This document shows, one piece after another, positions 10,340-20,160 of a stretch of 64,000 bases of DNA. Origin of the DNA: Prorocentrum cordatum. Taxonomy: Eukaryota; Sar; Dinophyceae; Prorocentrales; Prorocentraceae. Positions within the stretch are counted from its first letter, which is position 1; every line of letters begins with the position of its first letter. The notes beneath the pieces are model-generated. The model was not told the DNA's origin and ran no database searches. It saw only the letters and a list, made by a program, of their open reading frames with translations. The stretch is taken from positions 500,267 through 564,266 of the forward strand of contig CAUYUJ010002703.1 in NCBI GenBank assembly GCA_963575745.1, in the 5' to 3' direction. The position numbers and the translations under genes are program-made.

Positions 10340-12526
10340 ATGGCGTTCCCCTGGCCGTACCCCCATACCCAACGTTCATCCGCAGCCTCTGCTCCGCGAG
10401 GCTCGTCCGAAGTGTCGCCGCCTCGCGGTGCTTCTCAGCCTGCGCCGCCTCGCGGTGCTTCTCAGCCTGCGGAGGAAGGTGGACAGACGCCTGGTTCTGG
10501 CGCTGTGCAGCCTGCGTCTTTCACGGTCGCCTCGTTCAATTTCGGGTTCGAGCAGGGCATGATGACTGGTAAGCAGGCGGCCACTCACTGCGCTAACTTC
10601 GGAAGGGTGTGCGCCACGATAGTGGAGACCGCTGATGCTGATATTGTCTGTGGCTGCGAGGTCGGTGCGTTCCGTGAAGGCTTTCGCCGAGCAGGGATCA
10701 ACGTGACAGAGATCCTCAGTAAGCCTTTCGGTGATGGCATTCGCTTCTCGGAGGTCGACAACTACTTGACTCTCTGGGGGTTCCGCGGTGCTTCTCAGCC
10801 TGCGGAACTGACTCTGTGCGAAGACAGCAAAGTTTACAGGCCTCCTAGCGGCCGAGAGATTGATGCTGTTATTTCACATTTTGAGGTGAACAAACCAGGC
10901 CATGACAAGTTCCACGTGGTGATCGCCAACATGCACATCGTGTGCGGCAAGAAACCGCCGACCATCCAGACTCGAAAGCGGACAGTTCGCAATCTCCGCT
11001 TGCACCTGGACTGCCTGGGAAAGATTCTTGAGAATCTGAGCCAGGCAGTCGTTCTGCTTGTAGTCGGCGACGACAACCTCACTTTCCAGGAGGCGCGGGA
11101 GGCTTACCAGCGCCAGCAGAACGACGAGAAGCTCTGGGAGGTCCATGCCACTCCGGCCGACCTCAAAGGCGACCACGTCGCGGTCTGCGGAGCAGTCGCC
11201 CGTTTCTGCTCCATTGCCGTTGGCGCGTCTTTTACGGATCGTGGCATGCGCAACGACGCACGCGATGCGGTGGCGGTTGTGCTCACTCTCCCTGGTGCTA
11301 TTCAGCCTGGGGAGAGCAAGAGGCGGAAGATTGTCGTCGAAAACGTCTCCGACGCCGACGTCAGCGTACAGGCGGACGCCGAGTCTTCTGTGCATTGGGA
11401 TCGGTCGCCGAGTTCTACTCCTCCGCTTTCACCGACTTCACCGGGTGATCCCGACTACGTCGAGGATGTCGTTCAGAATCGCGCGAACGACTTGCACAGG
11501 GAGCTGAGGCAGCTTTGGGACGACAGGTACGACGAGGAGTACGATCCGAAAGTCCTCCATCATCTCAGTCTCTTGCTTTTCAAAAAGAGGAAGTCCACGG
11601 AGCCAGCGGACACTGATCCAGCTGGCGCTCCTCAGCCTGGCTCGGAATATGACGCGGCCTTTGCGTCTCAGGAGGAGACTGGCCGAGCCATTCTCTCTGT
11701 CCTTAAGCTTCGACATGACTTTCTGCGGAGCAAGAACATCGACGACATGCGCTACGTTCTCACGGAGCCTGAGCGCCAGGAATTGGTCAGAGTAGCTCGC
11801 GACCAGTACGAGCAGTCGCGGCAGCAGCGTGCGCTTCAGGAACGGGATGTCGAAAAGGGAAAAGCGAGAGGCAAGTCTGCGCCACAAGGGGGCCATGCGG
11901 TTCCGCAGGGTCCTAACAAAGGGCCAGGCGGTAAGAAAGGTTCTCACGGTGCTTCTCAGCCTGCGGGAAAAGGTGGCCAGGCCAAGGGTGCAGGTCTGGG
12001 TAGCGTCGCCAAGTTTGTGAAAGACCAGAAGCGTAAGCGGTGGCATCGCCATTTGCAACGTGTGGCCGGTACCAAACAGATCTGGGAGGTGCTGGCCTTC
12101 TCAGGGCGCTTCGACGTTGATTGGCTAACGCAAGCGTTGCAAGCTGATCACAGTGAGGGCCGTGATGCAGCAGTTCCCGAGGAAGCTCTGCGGCAACAGC
12201 GGCGCCGGCTGCACCACCAGAAGGCCGAGGCCATCGCGCGCTACAACGAGGGGGAGCGGCTTTCCCGCCATCTGTCTGCCCAGGCTGGCCAGCCAAAGCC
12301 GAACTTCACGCGCAGGCAGCTGGACGTGTTGCAGATGTTTGAGAGCGGAGCGCTGCTTCAAATCCGCAACCAAGCGATTCTGGCGTTGGGGCACGGCCGT
12401 CTGTTCAGGGCCGATGGCGACTACCTGGACATCGGCGGCAGCACGGGCGGTGGCTCCAGGAGCATCATCGATTCTTGGCAGCCGCCGGACTGGCGTGACT
12501 TCCTCCAAGACGATCAGGACATCTGA
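10340..12526 (+). CDS. Endonuclease/exonuclease/phosphatase-like protein with GASQPA repeats
   Basis: Intact 728-aa frame from ATG 10340 (first ATG; the open frame extends 45 bp further upstream) to TGA 12526. Blocks in the order of the EEP fold are visible: A-S-F-N-F-G-F (about 10529-10549), C-G-C-E-V-G with the metal-binding Glu position (about 10650), I-A-N-M-H-I (about 10923), V-V-G-D-D-N-L in place of GDFN (about 11060-11080) and D-A-R-D-A-V-A-V in place of the usual SDHxPV (about 11257). The final His is not seen, so activity is uncertain. The C-terminal half is acidic and then strongly basic (Lys/Arg/Gly-rich, about 11830-12060), as expected for nucleic-acid binding. The 17-bp repeat codes GASQPA, GAIQPG or GAPQPG in frame six times. 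The gene shares its 3' tail with the RepHel gene, and some Helitron relatives (Helentrons) carry an endonuclease domain. A host role is not excluded. Confidence 0.6.
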   Translation: MAFPWPYPHTQRSSAASAPRGSSEVSPPRGASQPAPPRGASQPAEEGGQTPGSGAVQPASFTVASFNFGFEQGMMTGKQAATHCANFGRVCATIVETADADIVCGCEVGAFREGFRRAGINVTEILSKPFGDGIRFSEVDNYLTLWGFRGASQPAELTLCEDSKVYRPPSGREIDAVISHFEVNKPGHDKFHVVIANMHIVCGKKPPTIQTRKRTVRNLRLHLDCLGKILENLSQAVVLLVVGDDNLTFQEAREAYQRQQNDEKLWEVHATPADLKGDHVAVCGAVARFCSIAVGASFTDRGMRNDARDAVAVVLTLPGAIQPGESKRRKIVVENVSDADVSVQADAESSVHWDRSPSSTPPLSPTSPGDPDYVEDVVQNRANDLHRELRQLWDDRYDEEYDPKVLHHLSLLLFKKRKSTEPADTDPAGAPQPGSEYDAAFASQEETGRAILSVLKLRHDFLRSKNIDDMRYVLTEPERQELVRVARDQYEQSRQQRALQERDVEKGKARGKSAPQGGHAVPQGPNKGPGGKKGSHGASQPAGKGGQAKGAGLGSVAKFVKDQKRKRWHRHLQRVAGTKQIWEVLAFSGRFDVDWLTQALQADHSEGRDAAVPEEALRQQRRRLHHQKAEAIARYNEGERLSRHLSAQAGQPKPNFTRRQLDVLQMFESGALLQIRNQAILALGHGRLFRADGDYLDIGGSTGGGSRSIIDSWQPPDWRDFLQDDQDI

Positions 12527-13109
12527 GTTTTGCAAGTCTCCCTGCCCGCGGTGCTTCTCAGCCTGCGGTCTGCCGCTCTCCAGCTGCGGTCTCGAGCAGT
12601 AGTGTTCGAAAGCATGCGAGTTCCTGCGGTGCTTCTCAGCCTGCAGGTTTCGCAGCTTGCGCTCTGCAGTACAAGTGCTTTTCAGCATGCGACATCCTGC
12701 GGTGCTTCTCAGCCTGCAGGGTTCCCAACGTGCGGTTTGCAATGCATTCCTTTTCAGTATGCGAGTTCCTGCGGTGTTTCTCAGGCTGCAGGGCTCCGAG
12801 GCTCTTCGCTTCGATGCCAATGTTTTCAGACACCGTAGCTCCGTTCCGAACATCTTCCAAGAACCGCTCGCAACCTTTTGCAGCTGGCGGTCTGCAGACG
12901 TAGTCTGTCTCAGCATGCGAGCTCCCGCACGCTTCGCCGGCTTTTGCTGCGCGGACAATTTTCTCACACACGTCAGCGCCGTTTGTAGGCGTCAGAAAAA
13001 CATGTAGACATTCACGAAGGGCTCAGTCTGTATATCGTCACATCATTACATACGCAGTCGTCGAACACATCGGTGTACATTCAGCGCTTTGTCCTTCTAG
13101 CTGGGTCGC

Positions 13110-13440
13110 TTCGTGCTGAGGCTGAGGCTGATGCAGGCTGAGGCTGAGGCAGGCTGAGGCTGAGGCCGAGGCCGACGGCAGACTGAGGCTGAGGCTGAAG
13201 CAGGCTGAGGCTGAGGCAGAGGCAGGCTGAGGCTGAGGCTGAGGCTGAGGCAGGCTGATGCTGAGGCAGGCTGAGGCTGAGGCTGAGGCTGATGCAGGCT
13301 GAGGCCGAGGCAGGCTGAGGCTGAGGCCGAGGCCGAAGGCAGACTGATGCTGAGGCTGAAGCAGGCTGAGGCTGAGGCTGAGGCAGGCTGAGGCTGAGGC
13401 AGGCGGAGGCTGAGGCTGAGGCAGGCTGAGGCTGAGGCTG
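13110..13440 (+). repeat. CTGAGG minisatellite (GCTGAGGCTGAGGCAG)
   Basis: Units of 6-16 bp built from GCTGAG, GCAG and GCCGAG. It is an expansion inside tail copy 2; tail copy 1 has only the seed at 4750-4780. Confidence 0.95.
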
Positions 13441-13523
13441 TGACTGCGACTGCCGTTGCCACTGCGACTGTCATCGCGAATGCGACTACGACTGCGAGAA
13501 CAGCAGAATTCTACAACTGGATT
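13431..13523 (+). repeat. Module shared on both sides of the EEP gene, copy 2
   Basis: See 9634-9728. It contains TGACTGCGACTGCCGTTGCC and GCGAATGCGACTACGACTGC. Confidence 0.85.
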
Positions 13524-13599
13524 CTCATCTGAATCTTAAGGGGAATGCTTCCAGATATGCTCCTACACATCGCTGTTAGGTTGCTTTGCCGGGATAATT

Positions 13600-14210
13600 T
13601 TCGTCACCGCGCTCTGGGGAGCCTTGGTGTCAAGAGCTTGTTACGTCACCGCTCGCTGATGGGAGCCACGGTATTCTGGAGCATCTCTTGGGCTTTGCGA
13701 AGTCTTCTGGGGGCCCTTTTGCAGCCCTTTCGGGGCCATGTTGGAACGTCTTGGGGCCCTTTTGGGCCGCCTTGGGGCGTCTTGGAAGCCTTCGGCCGTC
13801 TTGGGGCTCTCTTGGAGGCCTCTTGGGGCCCTCGTGGGAGCCTCTTTGGGCCCTCTTGGGGCCGTCTTGGGGCCCTCTTGGGCCGTCCTGGGGCCCTCTT
13901 GGGCCGTTTGGGCCTCTCTGGGGACGCCTTGGGGCCTTATTGAACTGTTTTCGGGCCCTTTGGGGGGCCTTTGGGGCCTCTTGGGCCGTTTTGGGGTCGA
14001 AAAGGCAAGAACCCCCAAAACCGGCAAAAATCATAGAAAACCATTGTTTTGTTGCCCCTGAGGGCCCTGTCGAGGGCCCTCTTGAAGGCCTCTAGGGCCG
14101 TCGTGAGGCTCTCTCGGACCGTCTCGAGGACATATGAGGCTCTCTTGGGGCCGTTTTGGTACCCTCTTGGGCAGTTTTGGGATCCGCTTGGGACGTCTTG
14201 GGGCCCTGAG
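13600..14210 (+). repeat. Composite satellite copy: GTCACCGC units then CTTGGG array
   Basis: GTCACCGCGCTCTGGGGAGC units run to 13680, then a CTTGGG array with the AACCCCCAAAACCGGC spacer at about 14010-14045. Confidence 0.85.
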
Positions 14211-14640
14211 CCGCTCCATTCTAAAAATGCAAGGGAACGGGCCATGGGAGCCGCCCAGGGGCCGCTTCACTCCAAAAATTACGAAGGAAGCGGCCCCCCG
14301 GCGGCCATTACAACCACCACCTGCTCCCGTGAAGGCTTCGCCCCAACTCCACGCACATTGCTCGTACCTCGCTCTTTCCGTCACCGGGGCCGGCACGGGA
14401 ACGGCAAGAGCGCTGCAGGAACTTGCCCGAGACGGCGCATGACACCTTTCGATCTTGTGAGCCGTGGCGTAAAGAGCTTGTTGCGTCACCGCTCTCTGTT
14501 GGGAGCCCTGGTGTTCACAGAATTGTGCGTTGCAGCTCGCTCTTGGGTGCCTTGCTGTTAAGAGCATTTTACGTCACCGCGCTCTGGGGAGCCTTGGTGT
14601 TCAGAGCTTGTCACGTCACCGCTTGCTGTTGGGAGCCATG
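14211..14640 (+). repeat. Composite satellite copy: GCCGCTTCAC end, conserved lead, GTCACCGC units
   Basis: GGCCGCTTCACTCC and GGAAGCGGCCCCCCGGCGGC (14262-14310), the CTCGCTCTTTCCGTCACCGG lead (14368-14440), then three GTTGGGAGCC units. Confidence 0.85.
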
Positions 14641-15290
14641 GTGCTCCTTGGCATCTCTGTAACTTCTTAGGGGTCGTTTGGGAGCCCTTTTGGGAGCCCT
14701 TTTGGAAGCCCTTTCGGCCCTCTTGGGCCGTCTGGGGGCCAGCCCAGTCCCCACACCCAAGCAGCCCAGTCCCCATACCGCCTCTTCGGGTCCTCTTGGG
14801 ACCCTCTTGGGGCCCTCTTGGGGCTCTCCTGGGGCCATCTTGGGGCCCTCTTGGGACGGTCTTGGGGCCCTCTTGGGCCGTCTTGAAGCACTTTCGGGCC
14901 CTTTTGGGGACCTCTGGGGCCGTCTTGGGACGATCTTTGGGGCCTTTGGACCGTCTGGGGCCCGTCTGGGGACCCTCTTGGACCGTCTTCGGTTCCTTTG
15001 GTGCGCTTCTGGGGCCGCCTTGGGATGATCTTTGGATTGGAACCTCTTGGGCCGTCTGGGGCCCTTCTGGACACGAAAAGGGGGGAGAACCCGAAAAACC
15101 TTCAAACACCAATGGAACATCAATGTTTTGGGCCTCCTCAGGCCCTCTCGGGGGTCCTCTTGAAGGCCTCTGGAGCCGTCGTGAAGCTCTCTTGAACCGT
15201 CTGGAGGCCATCTGAAGCTTTCTTGGGGCCGTCTTGGGGCCCTCTGGGGCCGTTTTGGAGCACTCTTGGGCCGTCTTGGGGCCTTGGCCG
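14641..15290 (+). repeat. CTTGGG-type satellite array
   Basis: Same family; the GAACCCGAAAAACCTT spacer lies at about 15085-15105 and the array ends at CTTGGCCGCTTCAATCG. Confidence 0.9.
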
Positions 15291-15895
15291 CTTCAATCGA
15301 ACACATACTTGGAAACAAGCCATCAGAGCCGCCCGGGAGCCGCTTCACTCGACACAACTACGAAGGAAGCGGCCCCCCGGCGGCCATTACAACCACCACC
15401 TCCTCCCGTGAAGGCTTCGCCCCAACTCAACGTACATCGCTCGTACCTCGCTCTTTCCGTCACCGGGGACGGCACGGGAACGGCAAGAGCGCTGCAGGAA
15501 CTTGCCCCAGATGGCGCATGGCACCTTTCGCTCTCTGGAGCCTTGGCGTCAAGAGCTTGCTGCGTCACCGATCTCTGTTGGGAGCCCTGCTGTTCACAGA
15601 CTCTTACATTGCCCCTCGTTCTTGGGTGCCCTGCTCTGAAGAGTTTTTTACGTCACCGCGCTCTGGGGAGCCCTGGTGTTCAGAGCTTGTTACGTCACCG
15701 CTCGCTGTTGGGAGCCATGGTGTCACTTTGCGTCTCTGAGACTTTTTGGGAGTCTCTTGGGGACCCTAATGAACGTCATCACTCGTACCTCGCTCTTTCC
15801 GTTACTTGCTCAGCACTGGGACGGAAATCACATTTACTTTCAGAGCGCAATAGATCGCTGTCCTGCCCGTTTCTGCTCGTCTTCTTTCCCCTCTT
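15291..15895 (+). repeat. Composite satellite copy, last of the cluster
   Basis: GCCGCTTCACTCG and the GGAAGCGGCC block (15340-15395), lead (15440-15520), GTCACCGC units to 15720, and a partial second lead (15783-15830). 15830-15895 is a short unique stretch. Confidence 0.8.
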
Positions 15896-16560
15896 CCCAT
15901 CCTCCTTCCCTTCCTCCTCCTCCTCCTCCTCCTCCTCCTCCTTCCTCCTCCTCCTCCTCCTCCTCGTTCTTCTCCTCCTCCTCCTCCTCCTCCTCCTCCT
16001 CCTCCTCCTCTTGCTTCTCCTCCTCGTCCTGGTCCTCCTCCTCCTGCCTCCTCCTACTCTCCTCCCCTCTCCTCCTCTCTCCTCCTCCTCCTCCTTCCTC
16101 CTCCTTCCCCTACTCCCCCTCCTCCTCCTCCTCCTCCCTCCCTCCTCCTCCTCCTCTCCTTCCCCTCCTCCTCCTCCTCCTCCTCCTCCTCCTCCCCTCC
16201 TCCTACTCCTCCTCCCTCCTCCCTCCTCCTTCTCCTCCTCCTCCTCCTCCTCCTCCTCCTCCTCTTCCTCCTCGCGCCTCCTCCTCCTCCTCCTCCTCGC
16301 TCCTCCTCCTCTTCCTTCTTCTGCTCCTCCTCCTGCTGCTCCTCCTCCTCCTCCTCCTCCTGCTCCACCTCTTACTACTCCTCCTACTGCTCGTCGTCTT
16401 CTTCTTTTTCTTCCTCCCCCTCCTCCTCCTCCTCATCCTCCTGCTCATCCCCCTCCTCCTCGTCCTGCTCCTCTTGGCATATCATCGCTGATCCTCGTTC
16501 CTCACCCTATTCCTCCTCCTCGTCCTCCTCAACCTCATCATCTTCCTCCTCCTCCTCCTC
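15896..16560 (+). repeat. CTC (TCC) pyrimidine tract
   Basis: About 660 bp of CTCCTCCTC with a few TTC and TGC variants, almost pure pyrimidine on the plus strand. Poly-Ser, poly-Leu and poly-Pro frames are not coding. Confidence 0.95.
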
Positions 16561-16598
16561 ATCATCATCATCAACAGCATCATCACCATCAGCACCAC

Positions 16599-16645
<47 letters not shown>

Positions 16646-16661
16646 ACATCATCATAATCAC

Positions 16662-16693
<32 letters not shown>

Positions 16694-17318
16694 GCATCAG
16701 CATCAGCGTCACCATCATCAGCATAATCAGCACCAGCATCAGCATCATCATGAGCAGCATCAACCTCATCATCACCATCCTCATCATCATCATCACCACC
16801 ACCATCATCATCATCACCATCATCATCATCAACAGCATCGTCAACATCATCATCATCATCGTCATCATCAGCAGCAGCATCGTCATTAGCATCAGCATCA
16901 TCATAATCACCATCATCATCATCATCATAACCATCATCATGATCAGCATCATCATCCTCATCATCATCCTACTCACCATCATCCGCATCGTCATCACCAG
17001 CATCATCATCATCAGCAGTATCAGCATCAGCATCATGTTCATCATCATAATCATCAGCATCATCATCATCATTATCATCATCATCATCACCATCATCATT
17101 ACCAGCTTCATCATCGGTATCAGCATTCTAATCAGCAGCATCATCCGCATTAGCTTCATCATCACCAGCATCAGCATCAGCATCAGCATCATCAGCACCA
17201 TCAGCATCGTCACCATAAGCATCATCATCATTATCATCATCAACATCATCAGCATCATCACCATCCTCACATGATCATCCTCATCCTCATCCTCATCCTC
17301 ATCCTCATCCTCCTCATC
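16561..17318 (+). repeat. ATC (CAT) trinucleotide array, left of the retrogene
   Basis: Dense CATCATCAT with CAG, CGT and CAC variants, turning into CTCATC near 17280-17318. It stops abruptly at 17319, where the retrogene 3' end begins, and equivalent DNA resumes at 18971. Confidence 0.95.
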
Positions 17319-17712
17319 TCTGCTTGTTTGTTACTTGGGCTCGCCCTGTCTACCAGCCCAGTATGCCAGCAGATCGCCAGCCTGGCCTGCACGGTCAGAA
17401 CGGCTCAGGCTCGTCCTTCCTTTCAAAGAGCTGCGGCTGCAATCCACCTCCCCGTGCCCACCCCCGATACCATGCTCCTCCTATCTTAGCCCCTCCTCGC
17501 AAGAACTACGATCAGAAAGAGCGCCGGCAAGGCACTGCGACATGATCTGCAAGCCACGATCGGATGACCCTGCTTGCGAATAGAGCGTACGAGCAGTTGC
17601 AGTACCGCGGACTCTAAGGAGGATGAGACGGAGGAGCAGGGGGAGAGACTCGATGCGAGGAGGAATTGAGACTGGCGAGCGACGCCGAAGCCTCGACCGC
17701 ACCCACTCAGGC

Positions 17713-18885
17713 CTAACCAAGCGCACGGGACCGCGCCGCCGCGGAGGGCACCTCCACCATCTCCACTGGGACCTCGTGCCCGGCGCCCTCCAGCGCCGAC
17801 GCCAGCGGCCGCGCCAGTCTCGCGTCCGCCTGGGACGAGAAGAAGCTGTGCACGCGCGTGTCCTTGCGCGCCCTCTTGTGCAACCTCTCGAGATACTGCG
17901 ACAGGGTGCGGGGGAGCTCCATGTTCACGAGCATCGCGGCCTTGCCGAGGTCATTATCTCTCATGGCGACGTCTGCGGCTGCGACCAGGACGTACAGGTT
18001 GCCGGTCGCGAAGCCTTCGGCAGCGATCCTCAAGTCCTGGTCGCTGGCGCCCGCCTCCAGGGAGCCGTGGTCGGTGTCCTCGCAGCACTGCCGCACCACC
18101 TCGACCGCTGGCTTCACGCCGGCCGCGCCAGCAATCACAAGGATCTGCCGGTCGTGGTCCGGGCTGTAGCTCTGGATGAGCTCCTTCAGCCTACGGAGCT
18201 TCGCCTCCTCGGCCTCCACGACCTCCACATGGTGGTATTTCATGGACTTCCAGAAGGTCGTCACCTGCCTTTGTCTCTCCTCCTCCGCCGCGGCGAGCCG
18301 CGCCTGCTCGCGGGACGCCTCCTGGGAGACGACGTAGGAACAGCCCGTGAAGAGGCCAAGGTCCGAGTGTTCGTACAGCCGGAGCTCCACCCTGGAGGAT
18401 CCGATCTGCATGCCCTCCATAAACTCCATGGCCTTCTCGGCGCCCTCCATGTCCGCGTAGTGCACGAAGCCGAAGCCGCGCGACCGCTCGTCGCCGTCCA
18501 GCTCCACCTTGCAGTCCAGGACCGACCCGAAGAGGCCGCACACGTCCCGCAGGCCCGTGCTCTCGATGCTCGGGTCGAGGCATTCGACCACCAAGCGCTG
18601 ACCGCCCTCCATGGAATGCCGAATGACCTCGGCGACACTGGTTGTGAGGCAGCGGCAGGTCCTCCCCTTCAGCAGTGCGTAGTTGAGCACGTCCTGGGCC
18701 TCCTCGGCGGCCTTGGAGTCCACAAACCGGACTCTTGCGGAGGCGCTCTCCTTATCGTGTTCCAGGGAGGTCAGCTCGCCGTAATTCTGGAAGACCTGCC
18801 TCAGCTCGTACTCCGTGATCTCGCCCGAGAGGTCGCAGATATAGACGTCGCCACGCGATTCCTCCCCACTGGGGTCGCGCCTCAT
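17713..18885 (-). CDS. Two-RRM RNA-binding protein (retrogene, intact)
   Basis: 390 aa, ATG at 18885 as the first ATG with a domain behind it. RRM1 covers about residues 13-80 (RNP2 VYICDL 14-19, degenerate RNP1 ASARVRFV 48-55). RRM2 covers about 96-172 (RNP2 RLVVEC 97-102, canonical RNP1 RGFGFVHY 136-143). A charged helical, probably coiled-coil segment follows (about 185-240, Ala/Glu/Arg/Lys-rich), then an unrecognised C-terminal domain with an ILVIAGAAG segment. The likely role is mRNA binding or splicing, but the target is unknown. The frame is complete with no stops, so the retrocopy could be functional or young. A three-codon upstream ORF follows the leader. Confidence 0.85.
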   Translation of the reverse strand: MRRDPSGEESRGDVYICDLSGEITEYELRQVFQNYGELTSLEHDKESASARVRFVDSKAAEEAQDVLNYALLKGRTCRCLTTSVAEVIRHSMEGGQRLVVECLDPSIESTGLRDVCGLFGSVLDCKVELDGDERSRGFGFVHYADMEGAEKAMEFMEGMQIGSSRVELRLYEHSDLGLFTGCSYVVSQEASREQARLAAAEEERQRQVTTFWKSMKYHHVEVVEAEEAKLRRLKELIQSYSPDHDRQILVIAGAAGVKPAVEVVRQCCEDTDHGSLEAGASDQDLRIAAEGFATGNLYVLVAAADVAMRDNDLGKAAMLVNMELPRTLSQYLERLHKRARKDTRVHSFFSSQADARLARPLASALEGAGHEVPVEMVEVPSAAARSRALG

Positions 18886-18948
18886 CGCGGCGTCGCCTAC
18901 CCAGGGCGCGCGAGCCTGCGGGGACCTGAAGGGGCTCAGCCCATGAGC

Positions 18949-18970
18949 CTTGACCCAAAATGGCTACGGA
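18949..18970 (-). other. Relict dinoflagellate spliced leader
   Basis: The minus strand reads T-CCGTAGCCATTTTGG followed by GTCAAG. The dinoflagellate leader is D-CCGTAGCCATTTTGG followed by CTCAAG, so 21 of 22 positions agree. No GT donor follows, so it is not a spliced-leader RNA gene; it marks the 5' end of a trans-spliced mRNA copied into DNA. Confidence 0.92.
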
Positions 18971-19273
18971 CCTCATCATCCTTATCATCCTCATCATCCA
19001 CATCATACGCATCATCATCAGCCTCTTTATCCTAATTATCCTCATCCTCACAATCCAACTCCTCCTCCTCATCGCCCTTATCATCATCCTCATCATCATC
19101 AGCAGCATCATCACCATCATCATCATCATCACCATCATCACCATCATCATCATCAGCAGCATCAACATCAGCATCAGCATCAGCAGCAGCATTACCAGCA
19201 TCAAAATCAGCATTATCGTCATCATCCTCATCATCATCAGCAGCATCCTCATCAGCATCCATCAAAATCATCA

Positions 19274-19312
<39 letters not shown>

Positions 19313-19313
19313 C

Positions 19314-19356
<43 letters not shown>

Positions 19357-19454
19357 GTCAGCAGCATCATCATCCTACTCGTCATCATCATCATGCACAT
19401 CATCGTCACCATAATCACCGTCACCATCATCATTATCATCATCGTCATCATCAG

Positions 19455-19491
<37 letters not shown>

Positions 19492-19557
19492 GTCAGCATC
19501 AGCATCATATCCAACATCATAATGAATGAGCAGCATCAGCATCACCATCATTATCAA

Positions 19558-19588
<31 letters not shown>

Positions 19589-20160
19589 GTCAGCCGCATC
19601 ATCATCCTACTCGTCAGCATCATCATGCACATCATCGTCACCATAATCACCGTCATAATCATCAGTACCATCATCGTCATCAGCATCATCATCATCATCA
19701 GCATCGTCAGCATCAGCATCATATCCAACATCATAATGAATGAGCAGCATCAGCATCACCATCATTATCAACATCATCATCATCGGCATCATCATCATCA
19801 TCATCGTCATCATCATGATCATCATGATCAACATCACCACCAACATCATCCGCATTACCAGCATCACCATAATCAGCAGCATCAGTATAACCACCGTCAT
19901 CAGCAACAACATCAGCTCCATCACAATCAACCACAACATCATCATCATCATCGACATCAACATCGCCATCGCCATCATCGTCATCATCACCATCCATCGT
20001 CAGCATCATCAGCGTCGTCATCATCATCAGCATCACCACCATCATCGTCATCATCATCATACTCATCACCAGCATCACCACAATCATAATCATAATCACC
20101 ATCGTCAGCAGCATCAGTAACATCACCATCACCATCAACATCATCATCCTCGCTTATCCT
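18971..20160 (+). repeat. ATC (CAT) trinucleotide array, right of the retrogene
   Basis: It contains a near-identical tandem duplication of about 215 bp: 19380-19535 resembles 19610-19750, both ending in CATATCCAACATCATAATGA. ORFs read poly-His, poly-Ile, poly-Met or poly-Asp and are rejected. Confidence 0.95.

Larger units (their letters stand above)
12527..13599 (+). repeat. 3' tail of the EEP gene, copy 2 of the shared terminal region
   Basis: 12659-13120 matches 4346-4780, and 13533-13599 matches 4775-4834. The copies differ mainly in the CTGAGG minisatellite, which is about 30 bp in copy 1 and about 330 bp in copy 2. 17-bp repeats start at 12550, 12628, 12701 and 12773. Confidence 0.8.
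17319..18970 (-). mobile_element. Retroposed mRNA copy of an RNA-binding-protein gene
   Basis: On the minus strand the insert reads: spliced-leader relict (18970-18949), 63-nt leader, intronless CDS (18885-17713) and about 390 nt of 3' UTR ending in an A-rich stretch (AACAAACAAGCAGA). Both sides are ATC/CTC microsatellite. CCTCATC occurs at 17312-17318 and 18971-18977 and may be the target duplication, but in such DNA it could be chance. The structure is that of a reverse-transcribed trans-spliced mRNA. Confidence 0.75.
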
